The notes: generated from the sequence alone by a model not told the origin. 64,000 nucleotides of DNA from Solicoccozyma terricola (GCA_001600875.1 BCLD01000012.1:680287-744286); one strand, 5' to 3'; positions 42,307 to 54,775 are shown, counted from the stretch's first letter. Numbers and translations are program-made.

Positions 42307-45052
42307 ATGCCATCCTCGAACCCCAGTCGTCGGCGACAACGTCGTGCGGAACCGTCTCGACGATGGATGTACGCTCTTGCAGCATTGCAAGCGACTGCAC
42401 TACTCTCTGGAGTCTCAGCAGCTGATAAGTGTCAGCGATTCGCTGACGAGCGAAAGATAAATAAACTGTTCTCTGACGGTGAGCAGCTTTCTCAGGGACA
42501 TGGGACATTTGTCGAGAGTATCTCTACTCAAATCTAACGTGGATGGCTGATCCCGACGCTTTTCGTTATTCGCTGGAATATCCGTTCTGCAGGTGGACCT
42601 GGAACCAAGATATTCTTATGTCAGGGTCAGAGATATTATATCAATAATCCAATCGTCTTCACCGCGAAAGATCAGGAATTGGCGACGGAAGAATACCCAG
42701 ATGATGATACGCTGAAAGCTACGATCGTAGTTGCAGGCGGTAATCGAGGTGTTGCCGTACAGTAGGTTCAACGACGTCTGCTCTACCTCAACTCAAACGA
42801 GCTAATACGTTTCATCTGCCGCGCCCGCCCCTACCTATAGAGGAGATTGCCGTCGTTGTGCTCGCGTTGCCATCTCCCATCTCATAATCGACGGTAATCG
42901 CTCCAATTTAGGTCGAATACCCAATCCGGACTTTATGGCACATGATGACATTCAAGGATTAGATCTCAAGCCTAAGCATGCATTGACGCATGCTGATTTA
43001 GGAGCAGGAACAGCTTTGGTCCTGTTGGGGAATAATGAAGGGCAGAAAGTGAGGCATTGTAGATTGAAGGATCCAAGGTGTGTAGGTAGAGGATTATCAG
43101 TAGGAAGGAGGGCTCAGGGAAAACCTTGACTGATTCCCGTTTTTGTGGATGGATAAAGGGGATGGACTGCTATTCAAATTAGAGAAGGAGATAATCTTTC
43201 ATGTACGGGAGCGATCGTTGAGGACAATGTCATTGTGAGTGAATCAAAAGTCGTGGGTTAGGGTACATGAATTTCCCTTTCGACTGACATTGAATGGCTG
43301 AATCGCAGGGTCCTGCTGGAGAGGAGTGGGATGAGGAATTGGATGGTGACTCGCCGGAACTGTCACCGCTTGGTAGACCTCTCGCGGATGGATTATCAAT
43401 CGCTTGTAGAGACAGCTATGTGTTACGGAATGTGAGTTTCCCTTCCAAAAGAACAATCTGTCCCCCACCCCCCCCCCCCCCCCCCCATCTACATGGAAAT
43501 GAATGACTGATTTTTTTCTGCCCCTTATCCGCCAGACATTCATCGATGCAACGGAAGCTTCAATCAACATTTATTGCTCACCCGGTTCCCTCATTTCCCA
43601 GAACCACATCATCGCTCGATCCCGTACTCAAATGGGTGGTATTCTGATGATTGATTCTTCGCCATTCAATGGTGACTACTTTAAGACCCGGGTAGAGCAC
43701 AACACTATAGAAGCGGAAGAAGGGGTATTGATGCGTGTTGCGATTGGCTTGGGGAGTGCCATCTGGTCGGATGATACAGAGACGATATTAATTGGGGGAA
43801 GCGTTACGGGTAACAGGATAAGAGGGTTGGGAATGGGATATGGGATTGCAGCTTCTGGATTGAAGGATTTTACGGTAGTGGATAATGAAAGCTTGGCGAG
43901 ACATGGAGGGAGGCGAGGAGATAGATGCTTGGTTCCGGTAGAATCGGATGATCCAATCTTTGATTCATTGAGTAAAAAAGAGATTGAGAATGGAATCGTT
44001 AGAAATCCGATACCTCAAGCGTTCCTGAAGACTAGTGCGACTATAGATGGTGGTGAATTTCAGGAGGATTTCGTAGAGGGAGATTTTTCATATCGTGAGT
44101 TCTCTGTGATTTTAGCCAAAAAAAAAAAAAAAAAAAATCGAACCCTTCGTTGATATCATCGCGTCAACGATACCAGTCGTTTGCCTTGACGTGGACCCAG
44201 ATGACAAAGCGGACCTGAGCAGTAGAGAAGGCTCTGAAAAGCAGGAGAAGCCACAGGAAGCGGTCAGAGAGGAGATAAAGCAGGTAGCGCCGCCTGTGAG
44301 TCCATGTTCTGCTTCGAGCGACAATACTTGAAGCTCATACATCCCGACACCCGTTTCAGCCCCGACCTGTCGCAGTGGAGAAGGAGAAGGAGGTCACCCC
44401 TGCGAACACTGTCATGGACAACATATTTTCCCATTCTCAGGCGAGAATGTTGGAGGTTATAGAGGATCTCGGTGCCCAGGTGGAGGCAATCAGAATGAAG
44501 CAGACTTTTGAGCGACAGTTTGCTGGGAATGGCGGTGCACTGATCAATATGGACAAGGATGGCGCAGAATTGCTGTGAGTTTTGCTTCAGGCCGCCCGCA
44601 GATTATCACTCTGATCCTCGGTGTAACAACGTCCAGATCATCTGTGGGGGAGCTTTCGGAGAGAATTATCCTACTGGAGATGGATAGGCAAGCCATGCGA
44701 AAGTCGATGGATGACCTTCGCCAAGAGTTGCGTGGGCTGGCCAAAGGCCTGGATAAATTCGAGGTGATGGTGACGCTGATTTGACGCTCAACGTTTCGTG
44801 CTCACATATTCCCTCCGCCTTCTACAGAAGCACGAATCGTCCGTGCTTTCCGAAGTGCTGACTCTCATCAGCAGTGATGCTGAGGAAGGCGACAATATTG
44901 GGGGCGCAGTTGAGGAACATGCCTCAACTTCCCACGTTGCCTGGTGGACTCCATTCGTTTACATTATAGGATTCCAGTTGTTTGTACTGCTGGCTGGCTT
45001 TGCGTGGCGACGCTGGACTAGAAGGCAGGATAAAGACATGAAACGGATATGA
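42307..45052 (+). CDS. Membrane-anchored putative beta-helix protein with coiled-coil stalk
   Basis: Exons: 42307-42478, 42593-42761, 42841-43077, 43159-43234, 43309-43431, 43536-44094, 44177-44295, 44360-44574, 44637-44763, 44828-45052 (673 residues). Arg-rich N-terminus, then a signal sequence about 20-38 (WMYALAALQATALLSGVSA). Residues 58-430 have spaced short beta-like stretches with recurrent N-turns (VEDNVIGP, ISQNHIIARSRTQMGGIL, VEHNTIEAEEG, VTGNRIRGLGMGYGI, VVDNESLARHGG), the pattern of right-handed parallel beta-helices (pectin-lyase fold). Then a K/E/P linker, heptad-like segments about 505-599 (MLEVIEDLGAQVEAIRMKQ; LSERIILLEMDRQAMRKSMD), one transmembrane helix about 640-659 and a short basic tail RRWTRRQDKDMKRI. 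The stalk-membrane layout recalls ERGIC-53/Emp47 lectins. Function unknown. Confidence 0.7.
43468..43486 (+). repeat. Intronic poly-C, 19 nt
   Basis: Uninterrupted C run inside intron 5 of the beta-helix gene, between donor at 43432 and acceptor ending at 43535. Confidence 0.85.
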
Positions 45053-45132
45053 CATAATGACCGTTCCGAGAATGAGGTGACGCAAGACAAGAGAGACAAA
45101 GACTAAGCCAATGAAAAGGGTTTGAACGCCGA

Positions 45133-47470
45133 CTAATATCCATCATCCGCCTGCATATACCATTCTCTATCACCCCTTCTGACCTTTTTATTGCCATTAT
45201 CATCCAAGCCATCACTGTTCTCATCGCTATCGTCGCCCTTCTTGCGCTTGACCGCTTTCTGAGGAACCGGCGGCAACTTCTTCGGTGGAGTTTTGATCTT
45301 GCGGTGGAGGGACGGAATTTGCGTGCGACGAGAGAAGCCCGTCGTCTTGACGCCGCCGGATCTTGCCACAACTTGAGGGAGATCGTCTCGGGCTGGGTAG
45401 ACGGTAGAAGTGAGTCGATAGTCAATCGGCGAAATAACACTTGGTCACTCACTGGTTTTGAATGTTTTGACGTTGCCGTTCTTGTCGATGACAACACTAG
45501 GAGATTGTGGCTTGAAAGCGGGAGAAGAAGTGTTCACGGAAATCGATCGAAGCGGCGGCTTGGGAACCGCTTTCGGAGTTGGAGTCTTCGCTGGAGATGC
45601 AGTCAAGACCTTCTTTGACTCCTCGACTGCCCCTTCCGTTGCGTCGTGTTTGACCGGAGACCTGCTGACACCGTTCTTCGCAACGATAGGCTTTTCAGAT
45701 TGGACACGTTCCTCGTCCTCATCGTTGGTCTCTTCATCTTCATCTTCTGTCTGAACGACTTTCTTTCCCGTCTTTTTCCCTCCCACGCGCTCCTTCGGAG
45801 AGTCCTTGGGAGCAGCAGATTTGCAATTCGGTCCAGCTGTAGGTCGTACTTCCACCATTTCCTCTTCGTCGTTCTCTTCGTCCGTATCGATCATCTCGAC
45901 ACTCTTGAATTCTGATGCAGCAGTTGTCTGACGTTTCCCTTTGTAAGGAGGTTTGGTGTTTTTCGCGCCGTTACGAGATCTGCTCTTTTTGGTTACCTCT
46001 ATCTCCGATTCAGAGCCATCTGTGGGGGATATAACAACGTTCGGTGCCCAATCGTGTGAGAAAACGGTGAAATAATCTCACCTCTATTCAAGTCCCCTTC
46101 AGATATCTCTTCTTCTAATGCGACAGTTTCAGAAAAACGTTTGTCCTTCTTCGGTCTCCCGCCCTTCTCCTTCGACTTTGCCTTGCCCTTCAATTTCGAC
46201 TTTGATTTCTCCAGTGGTTGATAAAACTCTTCATCACTGTCCACGGTCTTCCTTTTCTTCGAAGTCGTTTCAACGATCTCTGGGCCAGCATCATCTCCAT
46301 CTCTCTCCTCCAATTCAGTCTCGATGTCCTTCGCGTTCGAGTGAACAACGATGTCATCATCTAACGGATCGGGAGAAGGAGATCGACTAATCTTCAGAGT
46401 AGACTTGGAAGCTTTACCCTTGTCAACGGTAGTGTCTGCGACCTCGAATCCGAAATGAATCGGTCGTTTTCGAACCCTCGGTCCTTGATCAACTTCGACA
46501 CTGACTACCAAATTTGAAGATCGGGGAGCATGAGTGGATGTAGATGGACCAGATTGGAAAGTTTCATCTTCGGATGTTGATGATATTGAAACATGACGTT
46601 TCTTCCTTCGGATATAAGTCGTGGATTTCTTGGTTGTGAGTTGGAGAGGAGGTGAGATTAATGTTGGATCAATGACATCTTCTCCTAATTGACTTGATGG
46701 GACTAGGGGTATGGGAGGTCGTGTTGCTGTGTTTGGCATTGTAGAATCGAGTTGACTTGTGGTTGGGATATGTGATCCCGTTGGAGTCGTAGAATTGACC
46801 GAGTTGTTGTGGATTGGATCTGGTCTACGTATCTTCGGTCGTGGATTAGGGCGAACGACGAGATCCTTGGTGACGGCAGGTGTTCCGACGTTGGTTTTAT
46901 CAATTCCGCTTGACGAGGATTCACCATAAGTCTGAATGGTAGATGTTGTGCCGTCTGGAATGATAGCTGGGATAATTAGGGGAGTAAACGATCCGATTGT
47001 ATCTTTGGTAGGGATGTCAGTTGTCGATGATGGGATCGGTTTGCGTGGTGAGGTATCTGGTGGAGAGTCTGGCTTCGGGGTGATAAGTTACGTCACGTCG
47101 TAGAACGGAGGATGGGAGGAGGCCCACCTTTCAGACTTAATCTGACTTGCTCCTCACTTCTCAAGCTCCCTCCTGCTATGAAATCTCCATCCTCATCTTC
47201 GCTATCCGCGACGATATCCTCTGTACTTCTTGCCCCAGACATGATACTCTGCTGATTGTCGGTCGATATACCTTCCTTGCTAGGACTCGATAACAAGATC
47301 GATGCAGGTGGTTGGTCGGATGAGTAAGGCGGGTTAGGTACTTGTGTTGATAAAGCGAGTGCACGAGCAAACTCGCGCTCTTCTCGTCGTCTGGAGTTGA
47401 CAAGGGGAAGGGTGTCAACAAAACGGGGTGTGAGGAGGATGCGTGCATCGGTCTATACTCACCTCGACAT
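45133..47470 (-). CDS. Disordered nuclear-type protein with UIM-like start and AT-hook-like motif
   Basis: Exons (descending): 47470-47463, 47390-47128, 47056-46082, 46019-45453, 45371-45133 (683 residues). The 8-nt first exon supplies ATG TCG AG and is the only start that closes the phase with exon 2. Residues about 4-18 (RREEREFARALALSTQ) match the ubiquitin-interacting-motif pattern of an acidic patch, then LALxxS. The rest is low in hydrophobics, with S/T-P sites, acidic blocks (DSEDEDGDF, DEDEETNDEDEE), basic blocks (KSKLKGKAKSKEK) and a GGRPKKDK that resembles an AT-hook. The C-terminus REWYMQADDGY is unusual and may be a short linear motif. I recognise no named family; a chromatin-associated ubiquitin reader is one possibility. 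Confidence 0.6.
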
Positions 47471-47743
47471 GCAACCCTGATTGCTCGAGTTTGCTGCTCC
47501 TGCAGCTTGGTCGCTCTATGCACGAAGCTGTTACGGGTCGATGGCAAGATGATGGTGATGGCAGGCAGACGACGACCCTCGTAGTAGTGGATGGATGAGT
47601 GGTGGATGGATGAGGGATTGGTGATTGTTATTGATTCGAATCTGTCACGTGCACATCTCTCTCAACCATCCCTCCTCTTCAGAAAAAAGGTCCATCATCC
47701 CATACGCACACCTCCCCGTCGCTCGTCACACACCACCACCAAC
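47471..47743. promoter_or_regulatory. Divergent promoter UIM-like gene / mL45
   Basis: 273-bp spacer with GGATGGATGAG-like repeats near 47589-47610 and a CACGTG at 47646-47651, about 95 bp before the mL45 start. Confidence 0.5.
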
Positions 47744-48981
47744 ATGAACAGCCAATTCACAACTTCGACGCTCCGGTGTCTCTCCAATCCATCTCAGCAA
47801 CGATGGCTCGTTTCCCGTTCTCTCCGCGTATCCGCTCCTCCTTCGTATCCATCCCACTTGGCCTTGCAGACAAGGTCGTTCTCCGCCTCACCATCAAGAA
47901 CAGCCGAACCTTATAATCCAGTGAGGGAAGCAGAAGCAAAGTTGAAGAAACAGGGAAAACAACAGACAATGGTAGGATTGTCTCCTGAGATGCAAGGGTT
48001 GCCATTACAAGGTGTGTTTTGTCGTCCATTTCAGAGACCACGACGTGCCGGCGCGTTGCTAACACGAGACAATTGTCATTCACTTCATCAGACGCATATG
48101 TTCTACCACCTTTATACGAAGTTGGTATATCAGCTGTAGGCGGTGTAGGACCATCATTCAAATATGTTGGAAAGCGTCTGTTTCGCTGGTTCAACACTTT
48201 ACGAAGGTGAGAGAGAGACTTGCGTCCCCGTTTTCGATATAACATCAAAACCTTGACGTCACCATTTTCGTCACGTACAGTCTAACCACCGTAGGGAAAG
48301 CACATGCGCTTCCAAAGATACCGAATCGGAAATACTATCAAGGATTCACGATGACTTCTTCGACTAGACCGCTTGTTGAGGAATTGAAAGACGTATATGT
48401 TAAATACAATCAAGCTCAAGCGAAGTGAGACCGTTTAAAACCCCGCTTCCATTAGCCGATCCGATCGAACCTTCAAGCTGATGGACGATTTACTTTGCCC
48501 TTTCAGCGCCGACATTGCAACTCTCCGCTCAGTATCTCAAGGTGAAGCACTCAAAGACGCTCAATCTCGTCTTGCTTCATTCCCTTCTGGAACATCGATG
48601 ACATGGCAAGTTCAGAAATGGCATGGTTATCCTTTTCATAGTGGGGAACAAAAAATGATCAATGTGAGAGTCATTGAAGCGGATTTGAAGTCGGAGAAAC
48701 AATTGGCGCAGATCATCGTTAGGCTTGATAGTGATCAAGTGAGTCTAACAAAGAATTCTTTTAACCGCAAGTGAACAAAAACTTAATCGATCTTTTGCCA
48801 TTCGCGTCTTACCCAGGCTTTAACAATCGTACAACGGAACAAATCCCCTGTGATTCGTACTTCCCGCGTAAGAGAATACTGGGCATTCGAGAGGATGATA
48901 TCCGATCGTCATTCGAGATGGAAGATCAGGGAACGGATAATACCGTATAGTGGAGGGAGGATGCCATTGGGTATGGCTTGA
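47744..48981 (+). CDS. Mitochondrial ribosomal protein mL45 / Mba1-type membrane receptor
   Basis: Tim44-like-domain protein that docks mitochondrial ribosomes at the inner membrane (yeast Mba1, metazoan mL45). Exons: 47744-48011, 48092-48206, 48281-48424, 48507-48738, 48817-48981 (307 residues). Presequence about 1-55 (RSLRVSAPPSYPS, RSFSASPSR). A hydrophobic/aromatic stretch LPPLYEVGISAVGGVGPSF is followed by the conserved block with LVEELKDVYVKYNQAQANAD, a W-rich strand TWQVQKWHGYPFHSGEQKMI and terminal REYWAFERMISDRHSRWKIR. These fit the Tim44-like fold. Confidence 0.85.
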
Positions 48982-49145
48982 TTAAGGGGGTTTGAGACGA
49001 CTGGGGTGTAATAACAACGGAGACGAGAACTACTGCATGGGTTTCATATGATGTACAAGGGCAATTTACACCGCATGTTGAATGCTTACAACATCAGAGA
49101 AAAAAAAAGAGGATCGTCATAGTGGAACAAAAATGTACCTGGCGT

Positions 49146-50991
49146 TTAATCGACGCTCATGCATTTCGCTATCTCCTTCGCCAAGTCGGACTTGGGAGCT
49201 TTCATTGCACCTTGTAAGAACCAATCCTGATTATCTCCGTATTAGCTTTCCCTCCGCGATTACATCCTCGGAAGTAGAAAATGATTGCTCTCACCTTGCC
49301 AATGTAGTTCCTGATACCATCAGCCAGGATCACTACAACATTAGCTTGCTCATCTTGAGCGACCAAACGGCCATCCTCGGTCTCTTTAAGGTACTTCAGA
49401 AGACCAGCTAGGGCGGAGCCTGAGGAACCTCCTACTAGGAGACCTTCTGTTCGACTGGGTTGACAGAAAGGTGAGGTGAGTTGAGGTGAGGAGACAAAGT
49501 GTAAATAGAGGTTACAGATACACTCACATCACCCTCCTATTCATTTCAAATGCTTCTTCATCTGTCGTTTTGATCCACTTGTCGACACACTTGGGTGATG
49601 GATCCAACACTGCCGGGAAAAAGTCATACCTGTTCTCTACACCTCCTCAGTCTCAAACGAAATATTTTCCCCGTTTCCATCCCGAGGGGCAAAAAAAAAC
49701 TCACCCAATACCTTCAACTTGATAAGGGCCAACCTCACCGCCACCTAAGATACTGCCGACGGGATCGACGCCAATCACTCTCGTACATTTCCTCCTTTCT
49801 CCAATCTGACAGTCCGCCAATGCAGCTCCCAATCGGGTGGGTAGGTCAGGTTCTTTCCCATTTGGTGTGACATTACGGGCCAAATAATGCGCTCGAGCAG
49901 CACGGGACAGGCCAGTGATTGTCCCGCCTGTCCCTGCTGCTGAAACTAGGAGATCGATTTGTTTATTCGCAAGGTTGGAGGTTGAAATGGCGTACTGCGG
50001 GATGTTTGAAAGGCGGTCAGCCTCGATCTACAAAAGTGCGCCTTGTGCGGCGACAAGGAAAAGGATCACTCACTTGGATTTCACCAAATGTCTCATAGTA
50101 ATGAGCTTGCGGATTATGTTTGTTTGAATATTGATCAAGTATGACACCACCTTTAATTTCCTTCTCCAGCTTCTTAGCCACTCCTATTATCGATCGACGA
50201 TATACGATGAGCTATTTTTTTTTCCCATTATATGTCCATCAAATCAACTACCCACCGATATGACTCTCCTCGCTATCCCAAGCAGCATCACTTGGGGTCC
50301 TAACTACCTCGGCTCCCAGACTTCTCAAGATCGCCTCTTTCTCCGCCGACATCTTTTGCGGCATTGTGATTATGCAACGATATCCTTTGATGGCTGAGAT
50401 CATAGCTAGTCCAATTCCTTGAGGGCGGATACGATATTTAGCTAGAAGTCAGATTGGAACGTACGTACCAGTATAACGTACCGGTGTTGCCAGAGGTGGG
50501 CTCAATGATAACACTCTGACCTGGGATCAAACGACCATCCTCTTCGGCTTTCTGGATCATTCGCTAGTGGAAATGAAAAGATATCACAGCAGGTGATTAA
50601 CGAGGTGTGTATCTTCTCAAGAATCGGAAGGAAGACTCACTTTCGCTATTCTGTCTTTGATGGAACCGCCCGCGGAGAAGAACTCGACCTTGGCCACTGA
50701 ATTCAAACGAATGAACACCTCTCAGCTCGGCAGCTCGGCAGCTCGACACCCCTCCCTCCGTCGCATCTACTAACGAATATTGCATTTCACTCCTTGAGAC
50801 TCTGCGAATCTGCTCAACTTGATCAGCGGGGTATGTCCAACCGCGTCCATTGCCGACTCGAGGACACCTTGCCAGTGGTGGAGGGCGGTGGTGTCGGTGG
50901 CATTCTGAGTGGACTCGGTATCTGGCCGTGGGGTTCCTCCGATGGAAGAGCAAGATGCGGGAGGGTCGGCGAGCAGGTCCACTGTGATCAT
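49146..50991 (-). CDS. CYS4: Cystathionine beta-synthase, catalytic core only
   Basis: PLP enzyme joining serine and homocysteine to cystathionine in the cytosol. Exons (descending): 50991-50775, 50696-50641, 50563-50482, 50417-50256, 50183-50074, 49994-49705, 49629-49528, 49454-49295, 49226-49146 (419 residues). Family marks: [17 protein letters not shown] with PLP lysine about 86, [61 protein letters not shown] and YEVEGIGYDF-like [15 protein letters not shown]. The sequence pattern is CBS rather than O-acetylserine sulfhydrylase. An insertion of about 30 residues separates [12 protein letters not shown] from [13 protein letters not shown]. The protein stops in the exon just after [17 protein letters not shown], so the usual tandem CBS regulatory domains are absent. 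Confidence 0.9.
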
Positions 50992-51006
50992 GATGAGTGG
51001 ATGAGT

Positions 51007-51069
51007 GGATGGAAAGGATGGAAAGGATGCTCGGTGGTGGCAATGTCCACGATGTCCACGATGTCCACT
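51007..51069. repeat. Short tandem repeats upstream of CYS4
   Basis: Two copies of GGATGGAAA (51007-51024) followed by three copies of ATGTCCACG/T (51043-51069), both with 9-bp period, immediately upstream of the CBS start at 50991. Confidence 0.8.
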
Positions 51070-51172
51070 GTGCCCGGTTGCGGAATGCGGGGCAACGAAT
51101 CATGTGACCGGCCAGTGGCGACGCGTAGGACACCCATCAGCTGGACAGGGGACAGGACATATCAACGACTCG

Positions 51173-54100
51173 TTATACAATCATCCCCAGTGGATTTCTG
51201 CTACTCGCGCTCCCTTCTTCACCCACTGGTCCCTCGCTCAATGCTTCCATCAATCCCTGCATTTTCCCCCCGCGTACACCTTCTTCTCTCGCTTCCACAC
51301 GAGGCAGGGCGGCACTAGGAGCACGTGCACCCGGTTCAAACAACCACAACGAGTCTTGATCGATGCTGCCCTTCTTGAACGCTGATACAGTGCCAGACAA
51401 CGACCGTTTAAATACCTTGCTAACTGAATCTTGTTGTATCTTGTCTCTCGTGCTTGAATAGCGCGTTTCTTCGATATCCAGATCTGCCTCGGTCTGAGCT
51501 CGGTGGAGCAATGGGTGGTTATCACGTCCAGAACCTTCAGCTGCTAGTGGAGGCGGCATGAGATCCACCCATCGAACGTTGGATGCTCTTCTTGATGACC
51601 GACCGGAAGGCAAGAATGATCCGGTAGATGCGGGTTGATCCAAGATATTCCCCCCATTCACGCTCAATCGATAATCGGATAGTCGTTTTTCCAGTGCCTT
51701 TGCTTTCGCTTCTAGAACGACAAAACTCGTGTCGGTTGGTGAATATGCAGGTGGCGCAGGACCAGCAAAGAAGCTCTCTCGACTTTCATCGAGTTTTGAT
51801 GCTCCGATTTTCGGAGTTCGCGGTGATGAGTTCTTGAGAGGAGAAGAAGGTGGTGATCTTGCAGAAAGGAAAGTGAACAGTCCGGATCTTGCTGAATGTG
51901 GTGACGTCGGTGATTGTGACTCTCCATCATTCCCACGATTCAATCCTAGGACTTTGACTTTCTTTCCAACTTGAGCTTCATCCAACGCAAATCCGAATTC
52001 CTCTGTCCGTTCACGAGTTCGTTTTCGTTCTCTCCGGATCCACCAGAACCCAACGAGACCAGCCACGAGTCCGAATAGACAGAGTGCGAGGATATATGGC
52101 CACCATGTAGCGTCCTTGCCTACCTTTCCATCATATACAATCGACGTGAAACACACACCGAGGGAATCAACCCATCCGTCCACTGCGCAAGTCGCAGATT
52201 CGCACATTCCACCTTTCATGATCGATCCAGTAGTACACGAGAGACACTGATTTGATGTAGGTCCGAAACATGAGGTGCAATTCGTTGAGCATGAAGAGCA
52301 ACTCGATGCCTGTGAGTCCCAGAACTGACTCGTTGGACAGGTTTCTTCACAACGGCCGTTCCGAAGAACAGGACGTGAAGAGGTACATGTCAAACACGTC
52401 GCTGTCAATCCATCGGATGAGGAAGAACAAGTCGCGCAATTGCCAGGACATGTTGCGCAGACACGAGAGGAGGCGAGTTGATATGTGCCGGAAGGACACG
52501 TGGATACGCAAGATCCGGTGGGCGTTGAGAGGAGTGCAGTATCGGCGCAAGTCAGACAGGTGGTTGATGAAGACACGCAGGTTGAACACACTGAAGTGTC
52601 ACATGCTGTCGCCAGGGCGAGGTGTAAGTCCGTGTCTGGTTGCAGTAAGATCTCAAAGGGGACTTACATTGACAAGTCCCATTTGAGGCCTTTGTCGAAG
52701 AAGAAGGCAAGAATGTGCCCTTGATACAAGTGGGTTGACATTGCCCTCCACTGAGAACGTAACCATCATGACATGCTGAGCAGATGAGATCCGATCTTTG
52801 CGAAGAGACCGAGAAGTTTGGGATACTGCAAGTTAGGCATCCGACAGGGCAGGCTATTGAAAAATAAAGAAAATCGAAATCATTGTCAACTACGTCGTTT
52901 CTAAACGTCGCGATGGCAAACACCCACAGTCGCATTCTGATTTAATATTGTCCACGATGAAAGCACCTTGTAATGTGGTGCTTGTGACGTCGCATATTCC
53001 GGTCGAGGTATCATATCCGACGCATATACCGTTAACGTTGGCTCTGTGACAAAAAGGATCAGCACGTCTCTCAGGGAGAGCCAGGCTCAGACGAGCTCTC
53101 ACCTGGGACTAGCACATTTCAAGCAATCGGAAGCGTTAGGTCCAGTACAGGTTGTACAGGCAGGTGAGCATCTGGGGTTGATACATTTCGCTGTCAGCCG
53201 CAGGTAGAAGGGTGCGAATCGTTCGACTTACGAAGCGCATCCCGTCCCAGTCCAATATTGGCCGTCATTACAGCTCGCTAATGCCCCGGCTGCCACACAG
53301 ATCCCAGAAGAACCGATTGTCCATCCCGTGATGCACGTCAAAGACTTATCGGCTGCTGAGCAGGTGAGCGTTCCCAGCGGGCAAGCTGCATAACCACCGA
53401 TCGTCAGTCAATGGAGCTAAGAAACAGAAATTGCGTACGCTTACCCAAGCAGGCGGAGCTGGAATCCTCGAAAAATCCCTTGGAGCAGCCGGAGCACTTG
53501 GCAACAGCGTTGGGAGCAGTCATCCACCCAGAGGCGCATTCGCAAGTGGAATCGTTGACGCATGTTCCATGCGCACAACCGCAGGCTGCAAAAAGTCACC
53601 AACTTCAGTCCTTGATGATGTCCCCCAGAAACGTCAGACTCACATTCAGAACTATTTCCTGCTACGCCAATACAACCTCCGCTTCCCAACAAGCCGTCGT
53701 CGCATAATCCACAATTCGTCCCTTCTCCAGCACAACGCGTACAGGAAGGACCGAAGTGGTTTGGAAGACATGAAGTGCACGTTGAGCCGGTGAAACCTGG
53801 TAGACATGCACAAGAGAAGGAAGGGCTAGAGCCTTGAGGGGTTGAGATACAAATTCCTCCAATGCCGCAAGAGCTTGAACAATGGTCTGTTCAGAACGGC
53901 ATTGTTTAACAGATCTGCCGGACTAAGAGATGATGCGAGACCGCAACTCACCACTACCGAATGAAACGACATGAGATCCAGCGATTTTGGTTCCAGCTCC
54001 TGGCAGCGTTTGCAGATCAGGGATTCCACCCTCTCTGATCACCCAAGCATCTGCTCCATTGCCGATTCTTATCCACGAGGCTTCTGGAACATACAAACTT

Positions 54101-54622
54101 TTCCAAGAGCTCGGCAAGGAGGAATTAACTACCAATGTTCCGTTATTTACTGTTCCCAGTGCTTGCAGGTTCCCGGTATACAGGTTATTTGCAAAAGAAA
54201 TGGGTTCTGATGGACCCGAGACTAGGAGTGGCCATTTCAGAGCCGCGGAGGCCGTGGATCCCGTGGTTGAAGAACCCAGCCAGGTGAATGTGGAGCCTGA
54301 GAGCGAGGTGAGAGGAGGAGGGTTGCTAAGATATGCAGAGGTAGTGTTGATTAAGGAGGCGAAGGGGGAGGTATTAGAGTATAGCGATGGTAGCAGGAAG
54401 ATTGAGGGGGAGGTTGAAGCGGCTCCGACTGGGAATTTCCCCGGGACGCGAACGGGTCAGACGAACATTACTAGAGGACATGCCGGAGGACTTACTCTGA
54501 ACACTGGTGCTACCTGATGAGCACCGATTAGAGTCGCAGACGTAGGAGACACCTCTTGATTCTGCGCGGATAGCGGACGGTTGAGCCAGGAGGAGGATGG
54601 CGATGAAGGGGAGCAGAATCAT
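51173..54622 (-). CDS. Single-pass membrane protein with cysteine-rich furin/EGF-like repeats
   Basis: Exons (descending): 54622-54496, 54428-53952, 53886-53644, 53585-53445, 53385-53232, 53171-53103, 53043-52928, 52853-52668, 52605-51173 (981 residues). Signal peptide 1-20 (MILLPFIAILLLAQPSAIRA). Residues 40-200 form an S/T/N-rich, beta-looking domain with several N-x-S/T sites. Residues about 203-660 are cysteine-rich, starting with an EGF-like unit (CGIGGICI, CACLPGFTGSTC) and continuing with repeated CxxC and CxxCxxxCxxC furin-like units. One transmembrane helix lies near 674-693 (YILALCLFGLVAGLVGFWWI), followed by RRERKR and a cytosolic tail of about 285 S/P-rich residues with many SP/TP sites. 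The layout suggests a surface receptor or wall sensor; no kinase domain is present. Confidence 0.75.
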
Positions 54623-54775
54623 GGTGGCACTGGCACGTCGCTAATCGCAGCGTTTATTGCGAGCGGAAAAAGATGAATGTTGACCGACGCCTCCTTGACA
54701 ATCCCCAGCCACTCGAACTATATCCGTTCCTTCCCACTGTCACCTCTACCCCCAGCACTCGAAACATCTTGACAA

